Origin: Peptostreptococcaceae bacterium
GTDB lineage: Bacteria > Bacillota > Clostridia > Peptostreptococcales > Anaerovoracaceae
Reading direction: 5' to 3'
DNA length: 12,413 nucleotides
NCBI GenBank assembly: GCA_016650115.1
Contig: JAENWI010000023.1
Span: forward strand, 1-12,413
The position numbers and the translations under genes were made by a program. The notes beneath the pieces were generated by a model, which made no database searches, was not told the origin of the DNA, and saw only the letters and a program-made list of their open reading frames with translations. Below are positions 1 to 6,438 of this stretch, in pieces; positions within the stretch are counted from its first letter, which is position 1, and each line of letters opens with the position of its first letter.

Positions 1-360
1 AATAGGAAAATTACCGGATTTGAAAAAAACGCGGAAAATGCTTATTTGAATTATGATTGGCCTGGCAATGTCAGAGAACTTGAAAATGCCATAGAATATG
101 GGACAAACATGGCTTTTGGCGATACCATCGGGATAGATGCAGTGCCAAAAAGATTGATTAAAAATGAAATGGAAGCTATTACAATAGAAGAAATGGACCT
201 ATCTCTTGCGGAACAAATAAAGTTCTACGAAAGAGAGATTATTACTAGAAAACTGAGTAAACACGGGAATAAAGCTAATGAGAAAGATCTCGTGGCTAAG
301 GAACTGGGTATGTCTAGAGCAACACTATATAGAAAGCTCACTGAGCTGGATATAAAATAA
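1..360 (+). CDS. Sigma-54-dependent transcriptional activator, C-terminal part (5' end outside window)
   Basis: The frame is open from the first base, so this is the 3' end of a longer gene. The visible 119 codons start in the last part of an AAA+ sigma-54 interaction domain, shown by YDWPGNVRELENAIEY near residues 18-33, the usual WPGNVREL block that closes this ATPase domain. They end in a Fis-type helix-turn-helix (about residues 82-115) with AKELGMSRATLYRKL as recognition region. Proteins of this family use ATP hydrolysis to open RNA polymerase-sigma-54 promoters. The sensor domain that would name the signal lies upstream and is not visible. The gene ends 35 bases before an aminotransferase, so it probably controls that gene or shares its transcript. 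No clear -24/-12 promoter was seen in the gap. The family is certain; the specific regulator is not. Confidence 0.93.
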   Translation, partial: NRKITGFEKNAENAYLNYDWPGNVRELENAIEYGTNMAFGDTIGIDAVPKRLIKNEMEAITIEEMDLSLAEQIKFYEREIITRKLSKHGNKANEKDLVAKELGMSRATLYRKLTELDIK

Positions 361-381
361 ACAATAAATTATTTTTATTAC

Positions 382-388
382 AGGGAGG
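382..388 (+). promoter_or_regulatory. Ribosome binding site of the aminotransferase gene
   Basis: AGGGAGG lies seven bases before the ATG at 396 and fixes that start. The 35-base gap to the upstream gene holds no recognisable promoter, only an AT-only inverted repeat. Confidence 0.8.
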
Positions 389-395
389 ATATAAT

Positions 396-1745
396 ATGTT
401 AAGAGATGCATTACCTAAAGTAACGATGAATTTACCAGGGCCAAAGGCACAGAAAGTAATTGAAAGAAGAGCTGCTGCTATGCCAAATGCCATTAAATGT
501 GGGTACCCTTGTGTTATTGCAAGAGGTGAAGGCGCTATGTTTGAAGATGTTGACGGAAACATTTTTTTGGATTGGATTGGTGGAGTCGGCGTATTAAATA
601 TAGGATACAGCAACCCGGAACTTATTGAAGCAGTAAATGAACAATCAAAAAAATACTTCCATGCGATGATGAATATCACCACACACGAAAGATACATCGA
701 ACTTGCTGAAAAAATGAATCAAATAGTTCCTGTCAGAGGAACCACAAAGAAAACAATGTTTGCAAATTCTGGGGCTGAGGCTGATGAAAATGCGGTCAAG
801 ATTGCAAAAAGCGTTACTGGAAGACCAAATATCATCGTATTTTCAGGAGCATTTCATGGCCGGACTATGTTAACTATGGCAATGACTGCTAAAAAGGCTT
901 ATGCAATTGGAATGGGGCCGTTTCCGGACGGTATCTACAGAGCGGAATTCCCAAATATGTATAGAAAACCTGAGGGAATGTCGGAAGCGGAAGCGATAGA
1001 ATATTATATAGGTAAAATTGAAGGTGTTTTCATGGAAGGGAGTCCTGCTGAATTTGTTGCAGGTATTGTATTTGAAGTTGTTCAGGGAGAAGGTGGTTTT
1101 ATACCGGCTCCGATTGAATGGTGCAAGGCTGTTAGAGCAATTTGTGACAAATACGGAATTATGATGATTATTGATGAAGTTCAGACAGGATGGGCTAGAT
1201 CTGGACGAATGTTTGCGTCTCAGTACCTGGCTGAAGCAGGGTGCGCGCCGGATATTTTGACAACCGCAAAATCAATTGCCGGGGGATTACCTCTTTCAGC
1301 AGTGACGACCAGTGCAGAAATTATGGATAAAGTTACACCGGGAACTATCGGCGGAACTTATTGCGGCAATCCTGTAGCTTGTGCTGCAGCATTAAAGGTT
1401 GTTGAAATCATGGAAAGAGATGATTATCCAGGAAAAGCACTTAAGATTTCGGAAAAATGTATGAAGAGATTTAATGAATGGAAAGAAAAATACGAAGTCA
1501 TTGGAGACGTCAGAGGTATTGGTGCAATGATGGGTGTTGAGTTTGTAATGGATAAAAAATCAAAGACACCAAATGCAGCAATTGTGAATGGAATTGTTGC
1601 GGAAGCTGTGAAGCATGGTTTGCTTCTGGAAAGTGCTGGAACTTATGGCAACGTCATCAGATTCCTTTGCCCACTTTGCGTCACTGATGCTCAGCTTGAG
1701 GCAGGACTTGAAATCTATGAGGCTGCATTAAAGAGCCAGTTATAA
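396..1745 (+). CDS. Class III PLP-dependent aminotransferase (4-aminobutyrate aminotransferase-like)
   Basis: This 449-residue protein has the length and motifs of omega/class III aminotransferases, which move an amino group from a terminal amine such as GABA, ornithine or a similar compound to 2-oxoglutarate or pyruvate. The visible motifs are the phosphate-binding NSGAEADENAVKIA (124-137), GAFHGRT (151-157) with the aromatic-His pair that stacks on the cofactor, IIDEVQTGWARSG (258-270) with Asp260 for the pyridine nitrogen, the PLP-lysine Lys292 in TTAKSIAGGLPLSAV, and TYCGNPVACAA (321-331). No signal peptide is seen, so it is cytoplasmic. The upstream sigma-54 activator suggests substrate- or nitrogen-dependent induction of a catabolic gene. 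The closest general assignment is GABA transaminase (GabT), but acetylornithine, beta-alanine or diamine substrates cannot be excluded from sequence. Confidence 0.9.
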   Translation: MLRDALPKVTMNLPGPKAQKVIERRAAAMPNAIKCGYPCVIARGEGAMFEDVDGNIFLDWIGGVGVLNIGYSNPELIEAVNEQSKKYFHAMMNITTHERYIELAEKMNQIVPVRGTTKKTMFANSGAEADENAVKIAKSVTGRPNIIVFSGAFHGRTMLTMAMTAKKAYAIGMGPFPDGIYRAEFPNMYRKPEGMSEAEAIEYYIGKIEGVFMEGSPAEFVAGIVFEVVQGEGGFIPAPIEWCKAVRAICDKYGIMMIIDEVQTGWARSGRMFASQYLAEAGCAPDILTTAKSIAGGLPLSAVTTSAEIMDKVTPGTIGGTYCGNPVACAAALKVVEIMERDDYPGKALKISEKCMKRFNEWKEKYEVIGDVRGIGAMMGVEFVMDKKSKTPNAAIVNGIVAEAVKHGLLLESAGTYGNVIRFLCPLCVTDAQLEAGLEIYEAALKSQL

Positions 1746-1843
1746 ACGGATCAGAACTAGGATAATAAAGCACACATTGAGAATTTTGCGACCTTGATAA
1801 ATAAAATGAGTTGAGGTTCATAATAGCCCTAAATAAAAATTAA

Positions 1844-1881
1844 AAGAATCTCCCCTGGATGTACTTCCGGGGGAGATTCTT
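1844..1881. terminator. Bidirectional rho-independent terminator between convergent genes
   Basis: AAGAATCTCCCC (1844-1855) pairs perfectly with GGGGAGATTCTT (1870-1881). The stem extends inward by a G-T pair and GGA/TCC to a six-base loop. On the minus strand the stem is followed by a T-rich run (TTTTAATTTTTATTT), so it should stop niaR transcription efficiently. On the plus strand the following TTGTTAACTTTT is weaker but may still end the aminotransferase transcript. The roughly 100 bases from 1746 to 1843 hold nothing else I recognise. Confidence 0.88.
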
Positions 1882-1900
1882 GTTAACTTTTCCATTCCGT

Positions 1901-2422
1901 TTAAGTTAAAGCGATTTCTCTCTCAACAAGATCTTTTACTATTAAATCAAAGGTGCATTCATCGCGGCAGCCGATTCTATGCAAATGAATGCCGTCAGTT
2001 AAATCACTTAGCGGCTTACTTTGTGACAATTTTAATTTATTTATAAATTCGTCTACATCACGCCGAGAAGAAATATCCAGCCGCCCGGAAATCTGACCAT
2101 AGGTGCTGTGCTCAATGGTTACATCTATGATTGTTCCTCCCAAGTCGACGATTGCGTATAACTCTTCAATTAATTTTTTCTCGTCATGTTTGCAAGCAAT
2201 AATGCCGGTATAACCAAAAGCCGGCTGATTTTCATCATTTTCAAAGACGTACCCTTTTGGAGTGGCTGAAATATTATGGCCGGAGGCCCTTAAAAGAGCT
2301 ATATCACCAACGATAATCTGTCTGCTGACATTTAACTGAGCAGCCAGTATGGAGGCACTGACCGGTGAAGTGGAGTCTTTTATTGCATCAATTATTTGAT
2401 TTCTTCTTTCAGGTTTACTCAT
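1901..2422 (-). CDS. niaR: Niacin-responsive transcriptional repressor, HTH plus 3H domain (NiaR/YrxA family)
   Basis: The 173-residue protein has an N-terminal winged helix-turn-helix (about residues 5-60, with SASILAAQLNVSRQIIVGDIALLR) followed by a 3H domain. That domain is named for conserved histidines, seen here as KHDEKK (His79), EHSTYG (His105) and GIHLHRIG (His146, His148). In the Thermotoga family member, as I recall, His79, Glu87, His146 and His148 bind a metal, and all four positions are matched here. NiaR represses NAD biosynthesis and niacin uptake genes when nicotinate is present. The ATG at 2422 is preferred over the TTG at 2425 because AAAGGAT (2429-2435) places its AGGA core seven bases before it. 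The gene is divergent from a membrane transporter whose promoter holds a matching palindrome, and it is closed by a strong terminator. Family assignment is firm; nicotinate as ligand follows from the family. Confidence 0.9.
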   Translation of the reverse strand: MSKPERRNQIIDAIKDSTSPVSASILAAQLNVSRQIIVGDIALLRASGHNISATPKGYVFENDENQPAFGYTGIIACKHDEKKLIEELYAIVDLGGTIIDVTIEHSTYGQISGRLDISSRRDVDEFINKLKLSQSKPLSDLTDGIHLHRIGCRDECTFDLIVKDLVEREIALT

Positions 2423-2454
2423 CAAAACATCCTTTCACAGTATAGGTTATTAAA

Positions 2455-2483
2455 ATTATACCTTTGTTCAAAACCTTTTGCAA
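2455..2483 (-). promoter_or_regulatory. Probable promoter of niaR
   Basis: Read on the minus strand, TTGCAA (2483-2478) and a perfect TATAAT (2460-2455) are separated by 17 bases. They lie about 35 bases upstream of the niaR start codon. The -35 box is part of an 11-bp direct repeat described separately. No copy of the GTGTC/GACAC palindrome lies within this promoter; the nearest is about 60 bases upstream, so autoregulation would have to act at a distance. Confidence 0.7.
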
Positions 2484-2502
2484 TACAAATGAACCTTTTG
2501 CA
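2472..2502. repeat. Two 11-bp direct repeats, 20-bp period, upstream of niaR
   Basis: AACCTTTTGCA occurs at 2472-2482 and again, identically, at 2492-2502, so the copies start 20 bases apart, close to two DNA turns. A shorter relative, ACCTTTG, sits at 2460-2466. On the minus strand the first copy overlaps the niaR -35 box and the second lies just upstream. The arrangement looks like a pair of same-face protein binding sites, but no known factor is recognised. Confidence 0.6.
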
Positions 2503-2536
2503 GTGAAACCGTTGAGTATAAAGCCGTTAATATAAA

Positions 2537-2565
2537 TTGACAGGTGTCAAGACACGTGCTAAAAT
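2537..2565 (+). promoter_or_regulatory. Strong promoter of the EIIC-like transporter gene
   Basis: A consensus TTGACA (2537-2542) is followed, after exactly 17 bases, by TAAAAT (2560-2565). A TG one base before the -10 box (2557-2558) makes it an extended -10 element. Transcription should start near 2572, giving a leader of about 37 bases with GAAAAGGAG before the ATG at 2609. The spacer is occupied by a palindrome, so the promoter should be tightly repressible. Confidence 0.85.
2541..2558. promoter_or_regulatory. Candidate NiaR operator lying in the promoter spacer
   Basis: CAGGTGTCAAGACACGTG is an inverted repeat: GTGTC and GACAC arms surround an AA centre, with outer CA/TG also matching and one mismatched pair between. 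From memory the NiaR/YrxA operator is a palindrome with a GTGTC-TT-GACAC type core, which this matches on the opposite strand. It overlaps the end of the -35 box and fills the spacer up to the extended -10, so a bound repressor would block polymerase. The niaR gene is 119 bases away. The palindrome is directly visible; NiaR as the binder is inference. Confidence 0.75.
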
Positions 2566-2608
2566 AGTAAAAAAGGCGCCACCAGGCCCTAGCTGAAAAG
2601 GAGAACAA

Positions 2609-3640
2609 ATGAAAGATTTTTTAAAAAGAAAAGATATAGAGTTTACTGGGAAAAGGTATTTTAACGATGCTTTATCCGCTATGGCTTTAGGATTATTTTC
2701 ATCATTGCTAATTGGACTTATTATAAAAACACTGGGAGAGCAAACTGTGATTTTATTTGGAGAAAACCCCGTTTCATTATTCTGTATTGATACTGGTGTC
2801 ATTGCCATGGGACTCATGGGCCCGGCGATTGGAGTGGCAGTGGCATGGGGCTTAAAGGCTCCACCTCTGGTACTTTTCTCCAGTGTTGTGACTGGAAGTA
2901 TGGGAGCCGTGCTTGGCGGTCCGGCAGGAGCTTTCCTAGCTGCAGCAATCGGTGCAGAATTTGGAAAAGCAATTTCAAAAGAAACAAAGGTTGATATTAT
3001 TGTTACACCTGCAACCACTTTAATAATGGGAATGGTTGGCGCTAAAATTTTTGGTCCGGCCATTGGGGCATTAATGACAGGTCTTGGTAAAGTGATTATG
3101 GCCGCTACTGAATTACAGCCGTTTTTATTCGGTATCATTGTTGCGGTAATAGTAGGACTGGTATTGACTGCACCTATATCCAGTGCGGCTCTTTGTATCA
3201 TGCTTGGCCTCAGCGGACTTGCAGCCGGTGCAGCAACAGTGGGATGCGCTTCGCAAATGATCGGGTTTGCAGTAATAAGCTTTAAGGATAACGGTGTGGG
3301 CGGTCTTTTTGCACAGGGGTTAGGAACCTCCATGCTCCAGGTTTCAAATATTATAAAAAATCCATGGATACTGGTACCTCCAACCTTGGCAGGGGCCATT
3401 ATAGGACCGATGGCTACGGTACTTTTCAAAATGACCAATATTCCAGTTGGCGCCGGCATGGGGACCTCTGGGCTGGTTGGACAGATTGGGACGTTTACAT
3501 CCATGGGATTCACGGTAGATGTGCTGCTGAAGGTATTGCTTCTGCATATATTTTTGCCTGCAGTTATCGCCATTCTGGCGAATATTTGGCTTAAAAAGAT
3601 TGGTAAAATAAAGGATGGAGATTATAAATTAAACTTATAG
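2609..3640 (+). CDS. PTS EIIC-like polytopic membrane protein, candidate niacin-regulated transporter
   Basis: The 343-residue protein is rich in Gly, Ala, Ile, Leu and Val and forms about eight to ten membrane segments (for example around 22-42, 62-82, 86-115, 130-158, 171-190, 192-224, 253-272 and 306-327), with a short cytoplasmic start MKDFLKRKDIEFTGKRYF and a basic tail. It resembles the EIIC_2 group of proteins, named for similarity to PTS sugar permeases. It carries no EIIA or EIIB domain, no phosphorylation-site domain, and no PTS partner gene lies in this window. It stands alone between the divergent niaR gene and a terminator, under a promoter with a NiaR-like operator. This suggests uptake of nicotinate, nicotinamide or another NAD precursor. 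I recall a SEED family name 'predicted nicotinate-regulated transporter BH3254' that may be this group but cannot confirm it. Membrane transporter is firm; substrate is inferred. Confidence 0.85.
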   Translation: MKDFLKRKDIEFTGKRYFNDALSAMALGLFSSLLIGLIIKTLGEQTVILFGENPVSLFCIDTGVIAMGLMGPAIGVAVAWGLKAPPLVLFSSVVTGSMGAVLGGPAGAFLAAAIGAEFGKAISKETKVDIIVTPATTLIMGMVGAKIFGPAIGALMTGLGKVIMAATELQPFLFGIIVAVIVGLVLTAPISSAALCIMLGLSGLAAGAATVGCASQMIGFAVISFKDNGVGGLFAQGLGTSMLQVSNIIKNPWILVPPTLAGAIIGPMATVLFKMTNIPVGAGMGTSGLVGQIGTFTSMGFTVDVLLKVLLLHIFLPAVIAILANIWLKKIGKIKDGDYKLNL

Positions 3641-3643
3641 CAC

Positions 3644-3672
3644 TTGAAATAAAAATGGAATAATGATATGAT
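3644..3672 (+). promoter_or_regulatory. Probable promoter of the CYTH/dehydratase operon
   Basis: TTGAAA (3644-3649) and TATGAT (3667-3672) are separated by 17 bases. The -10 box abuts a terminator hairpin, so transcription would start within the hairpin's left arm (near 3679). This is the best promoter candidate upstream of the gene at 3753. Confidence 0.6.
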
Positions 3673-3709
3673 ACAAGAGCGATTTTTATAATTGCTCTTG
3701 TGGTTTTTT
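3673..3709 (+). terminator. Rho-independent terminator of the EIIC-like transporter gene
   Basis: ACAAGAGC (3673-3680) pairs with GCTCTTGT (3694-3701). The stem continues inward by a G-T wobble and three A-T pairs to a five-base loop. GG and six T residues (3704-3709) follow. It lies 33 bases after the transporter stop codon. Confidence 0.88.
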
Positions 3710-3752
3710 GTAAAGCGTACAAAAATAAGAGAATAGAAAGTAAGGGTAAAAG

Positions 3753-4382
3753 ATGGAAGTGGAAATGAAATACAGCATAGGCAACAAGGATATTGCCGAA
3801 AGTATTTGGGTAGATGAATATCTTATGACAATTGAAGAAGAAAATTCGAGAGAAAAGGTATTTATGAAGGCCGCTTATTTTGATACCCATGATCATATAC
3901 TATGTAAAAACGACATAACCTTTAGAGTGAGAATGGAAAATGACAGAATCATTGCAACTTTAAAGTGGAGGGGGAAAAGTGAAGGTGCTATGCACCAAAG
4001 AGAAGAAATTAACGTGCCGGTTATTGATGAGGCATGCTTTATAGCGCCGCAGCCTTCCATTTTTAAGGAAAGCCAGATTGGGCAAGAAGTAATTGCCCTG
4101 ATAGGTGAAAATGAGCTGCACAGCATTATAGAAACCAGATTCCTCAGAAGCCGATTCAGAGTGGATACAGGGGATACTATTATTGAAGTTTCTATAGATA
4201 AAGGCGAAATAATAACAGAAAAGGGAGAAGACCCTATTTTGGAAATGGAACTTGAAATGTTTTCTGGGAATGAAGAGGAACTTGTGAAAATTGGAGAAGA
4301 AATCTCAGAAAAATATGGGCTTCAGGCAGAAGGAAGAAGCAAATATGCCAGAGGCAAGAATATGCTCTTAGGTGAAAGATGA
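3753..4382 (+). CDS. CYTH domain protein (triphosphate tunnel metalloenzyme family)
   Basis: The 209-residue protein starts with the CYTH signature ExExK as EVEMK (Glu2, Glu4, Lys6). Further charged residues of the tunnel follow in order: FRVR (57-60), TLKWRG (69-74), TRFLRSRFRV (128-137), EVSIDKGEI (145-153), LEMELE (163-168) and GRSKYARG (194-201). CYTH proteins bind triphosphate groups with divalent metals inside an eight-stranded beta tunnel. Bacterial members include inorganic triphosphatases, thiamine triphosphatases and class IV adenylate cyclases. All key acidic and basic positions I can find are present, so it is probably active; inorganic triphosphatase is the likeliest activity. 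AAGGG at 3742-3746 supports the ATG at 3753. Its stop overlaps the next gene's start (ATGA), which implies translational coupling with the nucleotide-sugar dehydratase. No signal peptide is seen. Confidence 0.88.
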   Translation: MEVEMKYSIGNKDIAESIWVDEYLMTIEEENSREKVFMKAAYFDTHDHILCKNDITFRVRMENDRIIATLKWRGKSEGAMHQREEINVPVIDEACFIAPQPSIFKESQIGQEVIALIGENELHSIIETRFLRSRFRVDTGDTIIEVSIDKGEIITEKGEDPILEMELEMFSGNEEELVKIGEEISEKYGLQAEGRSKYARGKNMLLGER

Positions 4383-6283
4383 TTAAGTATTCAAGAATTG
4401 CAATACTTATAGTGGTAGACGCAATTGCCATTAATTTATCGTATATATGCGCATTTTTGTTGCGTTTTGATTTCAATATAAACAGTACAGAGTTTGAATT
4501 ATTTTTCCCCGTATATGGAGACAATATTCTTCCAATAACCCTTATATGTATTGCCAGTTTTGCTTTAATGGGGATATATACAAGTATGTGGAGATATGCA
4601 GGTACTGAGGAAACTGTAAAAATTGCATTTGCGACGATTCTCTCAAATGTTTTAGTTTTGGGATTTATCACAATGACAGGGCAAATGCTGCCTAGAAGTA
4701 TTTATTTAATCGGGATATTGGTAATGGCAGCTTCTGTTATCACAACAAGATTAACCTACAGGCTTTTAAGAAGATTGAGAAGTCCAGGGAGCTTTAATGT
4801 TTTCGCCTGGAAAACCGGAGAAATTGATATTTTTGGAAAAAACTTCATTAAAGTAATGGTTGTAGGTGCAGGAGATGCCGGCGCTACCATGATAAAAGAA
4901 ATAAAACGTCATCCGGAGCATGGCAAGAAGGTTGTTGTGGCAGTTGATGACGACAAGTCAAAACATGGCCAAAGAATTTCCGGCGTTAAAGTGGCAGGAG
5001 GGCAAGAAAAAATAAGACAGCTTGTCAGGAAGTATGGCGTAGAAGAAATAATAATTGCAATGCCTACTGCGAAACAGAAGGACATTCAAAAAATTGTTTC
5101 TGAATGTAATAAAACACGATGCAAGCTGAAAATATTACCAAGTCTGATTGATATTATCAGTGAAAAGGTTACCGTGAGCAAGCTAAGAAATGTTCAAATT
5201 GAGGATTTGCTAGGAAGAGAGACTGTTAACCTGAACGTCAGGGAAATCAGCGGATATCTGGAAGGCAAGATAGTCATGATTACAGGCGGCGGCGGATCCA
5301 TCGGTTCTGAACTATGTCGCCAGATTGCCAGATTCAGACCAAGAAGAATCGTTGCATTTGATATATATGAGAACACTTTATTTGAACTGACTAATGAGAT
5401 GAAAAAAAAATACCCTGCACTGGAATTTGAAGCTGTTATAGGATCTGTCAGAGACAAGGCGAGACTTGATAGAGTGATGGCGAATTTTAAACCCCATGTT
5501 GTTTTCCATGCTGCTGCGCATAAGCATGTGCCCTTGATGGAAGGCAATTCATGTGAGGCTTTGATTAATAATGTTCTGGGCACAAAAAATATGGTAGAGG
5601 TATCGGAAAAATATGCGGTACAAAAGTTTGTAATGATTTCAACGGACAAAGCTGTTAATCCGACAAATGTTATGGGTGCATCCAAGAGGATTGCAGAAAT
5701 GATTATTCAGGAAAAAAGTAAAACTTCGGCAACTTCATTTGTGGCTGTCAGGTTTGGAAATGTATTAGGCAGCAATGGATCGGTGATTCCTATTTTCAGA
5801 AAACAGATAGAGGATGGGGGTCCGGTAACAGTAACACATAAGGACATTACAAGATATTTCATGACAATTCCAGAAGCCGTTCAGCTAGTCATACAAACAG
5901 GTGCGATTGCTAAAGGTGGCGAAATATATGTATTAGATATGGGAGAACCTGTAAAAATACTTGAGCTGGCTGAAACTGTCATTAAACTTTCGGGGTTTGT
6001 CCCTTATGAAGACATTGATATAGAAATAGTTGGATTAAGACCAGGAGAAAAACTTTATGAAGAGCTGCTACTGTCAGAAGAAGGCGTTGAAAATACACAT
6101 CATGAGAAAATATACGTGGGACATCCTTTAGAAGCAATTGAAGAATTGAAGGTGCTTTTAGAAACAAATAAACTTGAAGAAGAAATAGTTGAAGTATGCA
6201 ACGGGTCGGAGGAAGAAATACGGAATTGGATGAGGAAAATGGTACCGAATTATAAGAATAATCATAAGAAAATAAACAATTAG
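4379..6283 (+). CDS. Membrane-anchored nucleoside-diphosphate-sugar 4,6-dehydratase (CapD/FlaA1/PglF/WbpM group)
   Basis: The 634-residue length matches the large, membrane-bound UDP-GlcNAc 4,6-dehydratases that begin synthesis of bacillosamine, QuiNAc and related glycan sugars. Four hydrophobic segments lie at about 8-28, 50-69, 82-100 and 106-122. A first Rossmann region follows with VMVVGAGDAG (159-168). The C-terminal extended short-chain dehydrogenase domain has TGGGGSIGSELCRQ (302-315) for NAD(P), FHAAAHKHVPLMEGN (376-390), ISTDKAVNPTNVMGASKR (420-437), RFGNVLGSNGSVIP (458-471) and LRPGEKLYEELL (553-564). In the YxxxK position Met432 replaces the tyrosine while Lys436 is kept, as I recall for WbpM and PglF. 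The start overlaps the CYTH gene by four bases and has no separate promoter. No glycosyltransferase or flippase gene is in the window, so whether it serves capsule, cell-wall polysaccharide or protein glycosylation is open. Confidence 0.92.
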   Translation: MIKYSRIAILIVVDAIAINLSYICAFLLRFDFNINSTEFELFFPVYGDNILPITLICIASFALMGIYTSMWRYAGTEETVKIAFATILSNVLVLGFITMTGQMLPRSIYLIGILVMAASVITTRLTYRLLRRLRSPGSFNVFAWKTGEIDIFGKNFIKVMVVGAGDAGATMIKEIKRHPEHGKKVVVAVDDDKSKHGQRISGVKVAGGQEKIRQLVRKYGVEEIIIAMPTAKQKDIQKIVSECNKTRCKLKILPSLIDIISEKVTVSKLRNVQIEDLLGRETVNLNVREISGYLEGKIVMITGGGGSIGSELCRQIARFRPRRIVAFDIYENTLFELTNEMKKKYPALEFEAVIGSVRDKARLDRVMANFKPHVVFHAAAHKHVPLMEGNSCEALINNVLGTKNMVEVSEKYAVQKFVMISTDKAVNPTNVMGASKRIAEMIIQEKSKTSATSFVAVRFGNVLGSNGSVIPIFRKQIEDGGPVTVTHKDITRYFMTIPEAVQLVIQTGAIAKGGEIYVLDMGEPVKILELAETVIKLSGFVPYEDIDIEIVGLRPGEKLYEELLLSEEGVENTHHEKIYVGHPLEAIEELKVLLETNKLEEEIVEVCNGSEEEIRNWMRKMVPNYKNNHKKINN

Positions 6284-6317
6284 ATTAAGTGATAATCTTT
6301 ATGGGTATACATAAAAT

Positions 6318-6339
6318 GGCTGCTAAAGTAGCCCTTTTT
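6318..6339 (+). terminator. Probable terminator after the dehydratase gene
   Basis: GGCTGC (6318-6323) pairs with GTAGCC (6328-6333) through six pairs including one G-T, around a TAAA loop. C and five T residues follow (6335-6339). The stem is short, so termination may be partial. Confidence 0.65.
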
Positions 6340-6341
6340 AC

Positions 6342-6370
6342 TTTACTTTGTACGGCAAAAAAGGTATAAT
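6342..6370 (+). promoter_or_regulatory. Probable promoter of the tig-clpP-clpX operon
   Basis: A perfect TATAAT (6365-6370) is preceded, with 17-base spacing, by TTTACT (6342-6347), a moderate -35 match. It lies directly after the preceding terminator and gives a leader of about 60 bases to the tig start. No CtsR (AGGTCAAA tandem) or HrcA/CIRCE site is visible around it, so classical heat-shock control is not indicated. Confidence 0.7.
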
Positions 6371-6438
6371 GGTAGTTGATTACCCAATAAAAAAGTATAT
6401 TTTCACAATTATGTGTTTTTAAATTAGGAGGATAAATT

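Noticed and set aside
363..379. AT-only inverted repeat between the sigma-54 activator and the aminotransferase (AATAAA / TTTATT)
   Set aside because: Six A-T pairs make a very weak stem with no T tract in the right place; it does not support a terminator or operator call.
2527..3573. A 348-codon open frame on the minus strand opposite the EIIC-like transporter gene
   Set aside because: It lies antisense to a gene with clear membrane-protein character, its own promoter, ribosome binding site and terminator. Its translation is a Pro/Ala/Ile/Thr-rich complement-strand composition with no recognisable domain, as expected for a shadow frame.
5194..5685. A 163-codon minus-strand frame inside the dehydratase gene
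   Set aside because: It overlaps the conserved NAD-binding and catalytic core of the real gene and shows no domain, start signal or codon pattern of its own.
6284..6438. Search for CtsR or CIRCE heat-shock operators before tig
   Set aside because: Neither the AGGTCAAA tandem motif nor the TTAGCACTC/GAGTGCTAA inverted repeat is present; only a terminator, a promoter and a ribosome binding site were supported.
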